Shown piece after piece: positions 51,216-58,080 of a stretch of DNA of 64,000 bases; position 1 is the stretch's first letter, and the number at the start of each line of letters is the position of its first letter. This DNA is from an uncultured Litoreibacter sp. (GTDB lineage: Bacteria > Pseudomonadota > Alphaproteobacteria > Rhodobacterales > Rhodobacteraceae), in the NCBI RefSeq assembly GCF_947487515.1, contig NZ_CANKWO010000005.1, positions 1-64,000 of the forward strand, written 5' to 3'. Position numbers and translations under genes: made by a program. The notes beneath the pieces are model-generated. The model searched no databases. It was not told the origin of the DNA and worked only from the letters and a program-made list of their open reading frames with translations.

Positions 51216-53210
51216 TTAACGGAACGCGCCAGTGTTCAGCCTTGTGACGCGTTTTTGGGTCGTGCCTTTGGCTGTAGCTTGAGGCTTGGTAATCTTGCGA
51301 ATTGTTCTCTTCTTCTTGGTTTTCGTTGGCGCGGCTTTCTTCTTAACCGCGGCCTTCTTAACAGTCTTCTTCTTCACCGTTTTCGGTTTGGCGCGGGCCA
51401 CTTGCACTTTACAAACAACGCTGCCTTCAGATTTCAACTGACGAAGCAACGGGACGCTAGGCTCAAGGCTTTCAGGCACGATGCGCTTGTTCAGGAAGTA
51501 GCTGGTCAGCGCGCGGCGTGATCCGTTGCCCCAATCGCCGTCGATGCGCATCCGGTAGCAGCCCAAACGCGACAGCTCGGTCTGCACGTTTGACGCCATT
51601 TCCTCTGGGTCAATTTCTGGGACCACAGGCTGCTCAACGCCGGGTTGGGTAGTCGCGGCAAGTTCGTTCAACAACGTCGGGTCAATGCTCGCCAGAAGCA
51701 CACGGCTCTCTTCGGTATCTGGCAATACCTCTTGGCCGATAATGGTTGGCGCTTCAAAGATGGAGGCAGGCAAGCTGCGCGTGGCGGATGTCAAAGAGGC
51801 AACCAGCGCGATTTCGTCACGTGCACGTGCTGCAATCTTGGTGCCGGCGCGCGCAAGTTGGGCTGCGGCTTGCGAGCTTTGGTTTGCAGTGATGGCGCCG
51901 CTGCTGCTTGCGATTGCGGCAGAACCCGTCGGGCCTGCCCCCTCAATGTTCTGGATGTCTATTGTACCATTCGCTGTCGCGGCGGGGGCGGAGCTTGGCA
52001 AAAACGTATCAATGGTCTGGCGGTTCAATGTGTTGCTTGGCGCCCGTTCCAAAGACGCCAGCTCTATCACCACTGGCCCGACATTTTCCGCCACACCGGT
52101 TGAAGCCACGGCCTTCTCTGTCGATTTCACAACGTCCGGCACTGAGAAGATGAGGCCCACGTCATCTACGATAGCAACGTCTTCTGGGCGAATTGCTTCG
52201 GTAACTTTAACCGATGTTGCTGGCACTTCGATGGGATTGCTTGCAGGAATCGGAGCTGCAACAATCAATGAGTTTTCGTCTGCCACAGCCAATTCAAGGC
52301 TTTCGCCTTCAATCAACTCTGCGGGCGCGTCCACTGCAATTCCGCTTTCGGCCAATAGAGCCAAAAACCGCTCTCGGCCTTTAGGGTCAAGCTGCGCCAA
52401 CATTTCATAGTCGGCGGCCGTCAACGTCGGTGCGTTTTCATATTCCGGTTGGAAGTAGAACTGCGACCGCAAAGACGATTGATCCCACGGTGTTTGACGG
52501 CGCAACGTGCGTTCTTCGACTTCGTTACGGACCCGAATCATCATGTCCGAGATCGAGATCGACGGCGTCTCGATGTGGTTCAACAGCGCCGTGGTAAAAG
52601 GGCTGTTGTCGCCTTGGCCATCATAGGTCACCGCACCAGGTTCAGTTGCGAAGGCCACGAATGTTCCGATACCAGTGTTCAATCGCGCCAGACCGCCGCC
52701 ATTTGCTGTCATGTTTTGTGGCAAGGGGCTGTCGCGGCAAGCGTCCAAGAAGATCAGCGTTTGACGGTTCCGCGCCTGCAGGCGTTTGATGATCCCGTCT
52801 AGGCTCCACGTTTCGTCGAAGATAGCCTGACGCGACCGCAGTTTCGCATTTACCGGCACCAGATAATTGGCCCCTTCCAATTGAAAGGCGTGGCCAGAAT
52901 AATAGAACAAGGTGGTTTCGGCGTTTTCTGCCTTTTTGACGAAGTCTTCCAGCTTCAGCCAGAATTCATCCGACGTCGCATCCTTCAGCAATGTTACGTC
53001 AAAGCCCAAATTGCTGAGCGCGTCGTTCACAGCTGCAGCATCATTTTTTGGGTTTTTCAGGGCGGGAATTGCTTCGTAGTCAGAGTTACCGATGATCAAC
53101 GCCACACGATCTTGTGCATAAAGAGGTGCGGCAAGCACAAAGAACGCGACTACCGAGACGGCAATCAGACGTTCAAATAGAAGCCCGAACTCTTTAAAAA
53201 TATGCGTCAT
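51216..53210 (-). CDS. Exported caspase-family (C14) protein with peptidoglycan-binding-like domain
   Basis: 664 residues from ATG 53210; an upstream TTG is less likely. Signal peptide (LIAVSVVAFFVLAAPLYAQ). Caspase-like domain about 33-270 with catalytic His107 (YYSGHAF) and Cys158 (FLDACRDS). A long low-complexity region (about 280-520) follows, then a peptidoglycan-binding-like motif (about 550-590; LSRLGCYRMRIDGDWGNGSR), and a Lys-rich tail (about 610-664). Periplasmic metacaspase-like proteins occur in alphaproteobacteria; substrates are unknown. It is the gene upstream of the M23/transglycosylase gene, 20 bp away, so the two may act together at the cell wall. Confidence 0.85.
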   Translation of the reverse strand: MTHIFKEFGLLFERLIAVSVVAFFVLAAPLYAQDRVALIIGNSDYEAIPALKNPKNDAAAVNDALSNLGFDVTLLKDATSDEFWLKLEDFVKKAENAETTLFYYSGHAFQLEGANYLVPVNAKLRSRQAIFDETWSLDGIIKRLQARNRQTLIFLDACRDSPLPQNMTANGGGLARLNTGIGTFVAFATEPGAVTYDGQGDNSPFTTALLNHIETPSISISDMMIRVRNEVEERTLRRQTPWDQSSLRSQFYFQPEYENAPTLTAADYEMLAQLDPKGRERFLALLAESGIAVDAPAELIEGESLELAVADENSLIVAAPIPASNPIEVPATSVKVTEAIRPEDVAIVDDVGLIFSVPDVVKSTEKAVASTGVAENVGPVVIELASLERAPSNTLNRQTIDTFLPSSAPAATANGTIDIQNIEGAGPTGSAAIASSSGAITANQSSQAAAQLARAGTKIAARARDEIALVASLTSATRSLPASIFEAPTIIGQEVLPDTEESRVLLASIDPTLLNELAATTQPGVEQPVVPEIDPEEMASNVQTELSRLGCYRMRIDGDWGNGSRRALTSYFLNKRIVPESLEPSVPLLRQLKSEGSVVCKVQVARAKPKTVKKKTVKKAAVKKKAAPTKTKKKRTIRKITKPQATAKGTTQKRVTRLNTGAFR

Positions 53211-53314
53211 AGACCTTTGGCTATCCGCTCCACTCAAATCTTATCCAAGAGTGTAGCCCGAATCCCCCTCGAACGGCGAGTCACTTCTTTGGGAAAATTG
53301 CACGAATTTGGTTC

Positions 53315-53761
53315 TTAGTTGGGCGGAGCCAGAAAAAGAGACCATCGTTGGGTTTTCTCAGTATCCACTTCAATAAACCGCGCCTGCACATGTCCCCGCG
53401 ACCAACAGCTTGCAATGCCCCTGATGGTGAACCGCTTTCCCTCGATGCACATCGTCGTCGTGCCATTCAGCATCGGCTTGCCAAACACGTCTTGCGCATA
53501 GACGTAGATATAGCGGCTTTCCAGTTCATCACGGATAACGTTTGCGCATTGGTTGGTCCCGATCGTCCACCAGCCTTCGGTCTGGAAATCGCCTTCCACA
53601 TCGCGCCCGATGGCAACGTTCACCACATCAAAGCTTTGGTTACAAATAGCAAACTCCGCTCGGGCAGGGCTTGGCGCAAGCGTGAAGCCGCCGATCAATA
53701 CCAGCACAAGGGCGGCAATGCGTCGGGACGTGTAACTCAATGATGCGGCGACATGTTTCAT
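53315..53761 (-). CDS. DUF1036 exported protein
   Basis: 148 residues with a signal peptide ending APSPARA. The remainder fits DUF1036 (FAICNQSFDVVNVAIGRD; GWWTIGTNQCANVI; YIYVYAQD; four Cys that could pair). Function unknown for the family. It lies just upstream of the caspase-like gene on the same strand and is divergent from the next exported protein. Confidence 0.8.
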   Translation of the reverse strand: MKHVAASLSYTSRRIAALVLVLIGGFTLAPSPARAEFAICNQSFDVVNVAIGRDVEGDFQTEGWWTIGTNQCANVIRDELESRYIYVYAQDVFGKPMLNGTTTMCIEGKRFTIRGIASCWSRGHVQARFIEVDTEKTQRWSLFLAPPN

Positions 53762-53901
53762 GGTATTTAGGCTACTGTGCTTTGCTCAAAAGCTAAAGAG
53801 AGGGCTGCAATCCGCCGTTTCCCTTGATTTACTGGAAAAACCTGCTCACTTGTGTCATACTTCTGCTAAGGTAGAGGTATATTTAGTTGGAGAAATTTAT
53901 C

Positions 53902-54621
53902 ATGTCGATCAAGAAGCTCCTCGGCACAGGTGCATGTATGGTCATCATCGGCGTTTCAGCCGGCGCATCCTATGGCTTGATTCAGAACCTCACCTCACCG
54001 GCAGAGGACCCTGTGGTCGCACAGGTTTCACCTGAAGTCGAAGCCCCTACAGACACCGCCGCCCCCGCAAAATTTGTGGCCGCAGCCGTCACAACATGGG
54101 TTCCGCCGGAAAAGTCGAATGTAGCCACCCCTGTATTGGACAAGCCTGCCTCCATTGAGCAGCCCGAACCACCACTATTGCGCTATACGTCGATCTCCAG
54201 CTCAATCACGGATAACATCCCGACGTCCACGCCGCTCTTTGCGCATATTGAAAATGATGTCGTGCCGGAAACCGCAGCGCCCTTGCAAGAAACCGCAAGC
54301 ACAGCAGCAGCGACAGCCCCATCCAAGCCAGTGACATCCGCCGCCCCTGCGCCAATGGCGCTCGAAATTATCGTCGCCTCTGCCCCGCGCGCGATTGCAA
54401 CACCGGGAACTTTGCGCCGCTTCCGCAGCCACACAGAGACCTCTCAAGATCGCGGAAACGGGCCAACCGAGACCGGCAACAGCCAATTTGACACCACTGT
54501 CCCACGGGAACCCGTGTTAAAGGCCGCGAAACCGCGTCGCCCGTCCGCTGCGCGCGCCACACGCGCCGTGCAACGTAACGCACGGTTCCGGCAAACATGG
54601 GCGACTGGCGTTTATCGCTAA
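53902..54621 (+). CDS. Unknown membrane-anchored, Pro/Ala-rich protein
   Basis: 239 residues from ATG 53902, with GGAG 8 bases upstream. One N-terminal membrane segment (GTGACMVIIGVSAGASYGLI), then a low-complexity Pro/Ala/Thr-rich extracytoplasmic region and a basic C-terminus (about 200-239: PRRPSAARATRAVQRNARF). No family recognised. The basic end could bind peptidoglycan or nucleic acid. First gene of a + strand group leading to the Exb-like genes. Confidence 0.55.
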   Translation: MSIKKLLGTGACMVIIGVSAGASYGLIQNLTSPAEDPVVAQVSPEVEAPTDTAAPAKFVAAAVTTWVPPEKSNVATPVLDKPASIEQPEPPLLRYTSISSSITDNIPTSTPLFAHIENDVVPETAAPLQETASTAAATAPSKPVTSAAPAPMALEIIVASAPRAIATPGTLRRFRSHTETSQDRGNGPTETGNSQFDTTVPREPVLKAAKPRRPSAARATRAVQRNARFRQTWATGVYR

Positions 54622-54630
54622 ATCAACACC

Positions 54631-54652
54631 TTCGGGGCAAATTTGCCCCGAA
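54631..54652. terminator. 22-bp perfect palindrome after the Pro/Ala-rich gene
   Basis: Two arms, TTCGGGGCAAA and TTTGCCCCGAA, abut without a spacer, 10 bp after the stop at 54621. As RNA it forms a GC-rich hairpin, without a T tract. It may be a terminator or an operator for the next gene. Confidence 0.5.
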
Positions 54653-54762
54653 CTTGCCGCGATCTTCCGTTGACAGCGAGGCCATGATGCGCCCTTCTAT
54701 GTGCAACGGTTTTGTGCAGGATCACGGGACCTTTGATATCAATATTTCTCGGGGGACCTCGC

Positions 54763-55203
54763 GTGCACAAGCTGACCAAATCCATTTTTAACGCAACCGC
54801 AACTGCAGCAACCGCTGCGGCATTGGCTTTTGCCACTCCAGCATTGGCCCAAAGCGGCAATTTCGCGTTGGAGCTCAATAACGCCACAGACATCGGGGAC
54901 GGCTGCCAACTTACCTATGTTGCAACCAACAACACCGGCATTGCCTTGGTGGAAACAGCCTATCAGGTCGCATTATTTGACGAGAACAGTCTTGTCACCG
55001 GTACTTTGGTTCTGGAATTTGGCGCGCTGCCGGTCGGGAAAACCAAAGTGGTGCAGTTCAACCTTGCAGGCAAAAAATGCGCCACGATTTCGCGGATTTT
55101 GATCAATGATGTGTCTGCTTGCAAATCGGCTGATGGCACTCATGATTTCTGCATGACCGGCCTGATCACGAATTCTCGCGGCGACATCCAGCTGGGCGTC
55201 TAG
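54763..55203 (+). CDS. Small periplasmic four-cysteine protein, unknown
   Basis: 146 residues from GTG 54763, which has GGGGGA about 6-11 bases upstream; the open frame extends 17 codons further without a site. Signal peptide ending ATPALAQSG. The mature part of about 115 residues is strand-rich and holds four Cys (DGCQLTY, KKCAT, SACKS, DFCMT), probably two disulfides. No family recognised. 61 bp ahead of the ExbB-like gene in the same direction, so it may be the periplasmic partner of that complex. Confidence 0.6.
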   Translation: MHKLTKSIFNATATAATAAALAFATPALAQSGNFALELNNATDIGDGCQLTYVATNNTGIALVETAYQVALFDENSLVTGTLVLEFGALPVGKTKVVQFNLAGKKCATISRILINDVSACKSADGTHDFCMTGLITNSRGDIQLGV

Positions 55204-55264
55204 TTTTTGACCTGAAAGGCCCCCAGCCAGCACACCTGTTTTTATCGGGGGCGGAGCATTATCC

Positions 55265-55909
55265 ATGAACGCCCCCGATTTTTCGTCTTTGAACCCCGTT
55301 ACCATAGCCGTTTTTACGGCTTTGGCGGCTCTTTCCATGGTCGCCACCACGGTCACCCTCTATAAAATTGCGCAATTCATGTCCCTTGGCGTTGGGCGCA
55401 GAAAGCCCGCAGAGGCCGCTGTATCTGACTGGCTGTCGGGCAAGTCGGACGCCGCCCTACGCGAGGCATCCACCCGCAAAACCACCTTGCTTCGGGTGTT
55501 GCAGGCAACTTTTTCGGGGCTGCAAGCCCGCCCCGGAGACCCGACATATGCGGAAGAGTTGGGCCGTCAAACCGCGCTGATCGAGCTTGCCGCCATGTCG
55601 CGGCGCATGCGTATTCTGGAAGCCGTGGTTCAGGCCGCCCCGATGCTTGGCTTGCTGGGGACGGTGATCGGAATGATCGACGCCTTTAGCAATCTCGCAC
55701 AGGCCGAGGGCGCGGTTGACCCTGCCCTTTTGGCTGGCGGCATTTGGACCGCCCTAACCACCACCGCCGTTGGGCTGGTGATTGCCTTGGTGTTCTACTT
55801 TGTCGCCATCTGGCTAGAGGGGCGAATAGACAGCGAACGTCATTCCATGGAAACCTTGATGTCCGCCGCCATCTACGGGCGCGTCACCGGCACCTCTGGG
55901 CGCAGTTGA
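55265..55909 (+). CDS. MotA/TolQ/ExbB-type proton channel protein
   Basis: 214 residues with three membrane segments (about 11-33; 117-140; 158-185). The conserved core LEAVVQAAPMLGLLGTVIGM is at about 113-132, and ALTTTAVGLVIALVFYF supplies the Thr-lined channel helix. Such proteins form pentamers that, with two ExbD/TolR chains, convert proton flow into motion. The first gene of exbB-exbD-exbD-tonB-like. Its position inside a T6SS locus makes ordinary siderophore uptake unlikely. Confidence 0.9.
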   Translation: MNAPDFSSLNPVTIAVFTALAALSMVATTVTLYKIAQFMSLGVGRRKPAEAAVSDWLSGKSDAALREASTRKTTLLRVLQATFSGLQARPGDPTYAEELGRQTALIELAAMSRRMRILEAVVQAAPMLGLLGTVIGMIDAFSNLAQAEGAVDPALLAGGIWTALTTTAVGLVIALVFYFVAIWLEGRIDSERHSMETLMSAAIYGRVTGTSGRS

Positions 55910-55919
55910 GGCCGCCGCG

Positions 55920-56366
55920 ATGAGCATGATCCGCAGCCTGCCCCAATCCAACAGGGCGCGCCGCTACGGCTTTTCGTTCACGCCTTTGGCTGACGCGATG
56001 TTTCAGCTTTTGGTATTCTTCATGCTTACCTCGTCGCTGGCCCCCTATTCCCTGATGTCCCTTACACCCGGGTCCGCGGGCACAATCGAGGCCGCAGGTG
56101 ACGCCCCCAAACATGAGCAGGTCTCAACCGACGAACAGCGGGTGGCCGTTTGGTCTGTGGGTCGCGGCACATTGCGGGCGGGCGGCGAAAAAGTCGCCCT
56201 TTCCGAAATTCACGGGCTGGTTGATCCGTTGATTGAAGCAGGCCTCGACCGCGTGGTGCTTCTGACCGGTCGCTCGGCGACTGTGCAGGATATGACCGCA
56301 GTGCTAGAGGCCCTGACATTGGCCAATGTGCCCACTGTCGAAGTCGTCGCGGGCAGCGCCAGATGA
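55920..56366 (+). CDS. ExbD/TolR-like protein with the conserved membrane Asp
   Basis: 148 residues. One membrane segment at about 21-42 (TPLADAMFQLLVFFML), holding Asp25, the proton-carrying residue of the family, then a periplasmic domain of about 100 residues. Overlaps the second ExbD-like gene by 4 bp (ATGA). Confidence 0.87.
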   Translation: MSMIRSLPQSNRARRYGFSFTPLADAMFQLLVFFMLTSSLAPYSLMSLTPGSAGTIEAAGDAPKHEQVSTDEQRVAVWSVGRGTLRAGGEKVALSEIHGLVDPLIEAGLDRVVLLTGRSATVQDMTAVLEALTLANVPTVEVVAGSAR

Positions 56367-56788
56367 CCCCTGACAAGCGCAATACTCTTCCCAAAACGCA
56401 GCGCAAGTTTCCGCTGGATTTCTCGCTGACGACCGTCAACATTGTGTTGTTACTGATCTTCTTCTTCCTCGTGTCCGGCTCCTTGGTCGAAACCGAAGAG
56501 CTAACGGTCGATCTTGCCGAAACCTCCGAGCTACCGCTTGATCGTTTGCCGCGCCCTTTGCTGCTGATGGATGTGGACGACAAGTTGCGCCTGAACGGTG
56601 ATCCGGTCACCTCCGATACATTGTTGTCGGCCCTCACTCCTTTGCTAAACCCGACTGCGCCGAGGCTGCATATACTGGCGGATCGTGACGTCGCCGCCGG
56701 AACCTTGGTGACACTGATACAAAGACCCGACTTGCGCGGGATCGAGATAAAACTTGTAACCCTGCGCCAACACAAGCCAAAGTCATGA
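56363..56788 (+). CDS. ExbD/TolR-like protein with Asn in place of the membrane Asp
   Basis: 141 residues. The membrane segment (about 20-40; FSLTTVNIVLLLIFFFL) aligns with its neighbour but has Asn26 where the proton-carrying Asp belongs. The periplasmic part follows the ExbD pattern (LLLMDVDDKLRLNGDPV; LHILADRDVAAGTLVTLIQ). Probably the non-proton-carrying chain of a heterodimer with the preceding protein. Overlaps the TonB-like gene by 4 bp. Confidence 0.83.
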   Translation: MTPDKRNTLPKTQRKFPLDFSLTTVNIVLLLIFFFLVSGSLVETEELTVDLAETSELPLDRLPRPLLLMDVDDKLRLNGDPVTSDTLLSALTPLLNPTAPRLHILADRDVAAGTLVTLIQRPDLRGIEIKLVTLRQHKPKS

Positions 56789-58080
56789 GCGTTGGCAGCA
56801 CCAATATTTGGGATCGTCCAGACGCAAATCCGATGCTTTGGCTGGCCACTGGCGCCCTAGCTTTTCTGGCACATCTCGCCTTGCTGCAATTTGGAATTGC
56901 CACCTATCAAGGGCAGGTGTCAAAGGCCAAAGAGCCAGTCACAGAGACCAAAATTTTTGCGTCCGCTCTTCAGATCGAAGGGGCAGAGCCGCCACCGGAA
57001 CTCACGGCGGATCCTGTTGCGACCCCTTTGTCCGACACCGTTGAACCCAGTCTTCAGTCTTCCCCCAGCCTTGCGCCGTCTCTTGCTCCGGTTGCGGTTG
57101 AAACCTTGGCACCGCAAGCTGTTGCTCCTCCGACCGTTGCCCAAGCGACCCCGATCGCTGATACGCCGCCGCCACCGCCGCAGCCAGGCGTGGCCCCCGT
57201 AAATGCCGCCCCAATCACGCCAGTGACGGTCACCCCTGATTCTGCTCAGCCAGAAGAAACCTTGCAGGTCGCAACCCTTGAGGCGCAGACGGTGACGGGG
57301 GTTGAGTTGGCTCCGGAGCCCACCCCAGAACCCGCACCCGAACCGGCCCCCCTGCCCGAATTGGCCAACTCCCTTCCGCCTCCCGTTAGCCCCACGACAG
57401 AGCCGCAGGCAGGTGTGGCCTCCGCCAATGTGGCCGCGCAAACAACCGAGCAAGCCCAAGAGACCTATACTGCCGTGCTAGATTTCATGCGCAGCTTTGA
57501 TGGCGGGCCTTGCTTCGCGGCGCTGCCGGTTCTGGCGGAAGATGGCGCATTCCGCTTCGAGACCTTTGCCAAGAACCAAGCCGATTTAGACCGGTTCAGA
57601 AAGGCGCTGGAAGGCAAGACCGGCACCCTTCCCGGCACTGTGATGAAACCTGTAAGCGATGCGCAGTGCCAAGCCCTTCCCTTTGTGACGGCCGCCGCAC
57701 GCTATCCAGAATTTCAGCTCTACCTAGATCTTGCACAGCGGGAAATTCCCAGCGGGGACATTCTGTCGGGAAAGCTGGGGAACACCTCGGGGGGATTTGT
57801 GTCGCTGCTGCTGATCGATGACGAAGGCGTGGTGCAGGACTTGGGCAGTTTCTTGAAGTTTCGCGCCGGTTACGCAGGTTTTGACATCCCGATGACGCTC
57901 AAAGGGTCTCCGGTGAAGACGCAGCAATTGCTCATGGCCCTGTCTACACGGGCACGGTTGAAGACGCTGAAGTCACTATCCGGTCAGCCTGCGAAAGACT
58001 TCTTTCAACGGCTGGCGATCGAGATTTTGCTGCAAGGTGGCGGCGAGGACGTGGCCCTCGTCGCCTTTTCTGTACGCTAG
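56785..58080 (+). CDS. TonB/TolA-like protein with the same C-terminal domain as PpkA
   Basis: 431 residues. Short cytoplasmic start, one membrane segment (about 17-40), a long Pro-rich periplasmic linker (about 65-220) and a C-terminal domain at 228-431. That domain is not the usual TonB/TolA fold by sequence. It matches residues 577-780 of the neighbouring kinase: C243/C589 and C295/C641 (52 apart in both), DxQCxxLxFV, GDxLSGKL 29 residues after the second Cys in both, and T-R-x-R-L near 388/735. Built like an energy-transducing arm for the ExbB/D motor. Its TAG shares CTAG with the stop of the converging ppkA. Confidence 0.78.
   Translation: MSVGSTNIWDRPDANPMLWLATGALAFLAHLALLQFGIATYQGQVSKAKEPVTETKIFASALQIEGAEPPPELTADPVATPLSDTVEPSLQSSPSLAPSLAPVAVETLAPQAVAPPTVAQATPIADTPPPPPQPGVAPVNAAPITPVTVTPDSAQPEETLQVATLEAQTVTGVELAPEPTPEPAPEPAPLPELANSLPPPVSPTTEPQAGVASANVAAQTTEQAQETYTAVLDFMRSFDGGPCFAALPVLAEDGAFRFETFAKNQADLDRFRKALEGKTGTLPGTVMKPVSDAQCQALPFVTAAARYPEFQLYLDLAQREIPSGDILSGKLGNTSGGFVSLLLIDDEGVVQDLGSFLKFRAGYAGFDIPMTLKGSPVKTQQLLMALSTRARLKTLKSLSGQPAKDFFQRLAIEILLQGGGEDVALVAFSVR

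Noticed and set aside
55265-58080. Iron-siderophore TonB-ExbB-ExbD system
   Set aside because: No outer-membrane receptor or iron genes nearby, two ExbD chains, and the TonB-like C-terminus matches PpkA rather than the TonB fold; placed inside a T6SS locus.
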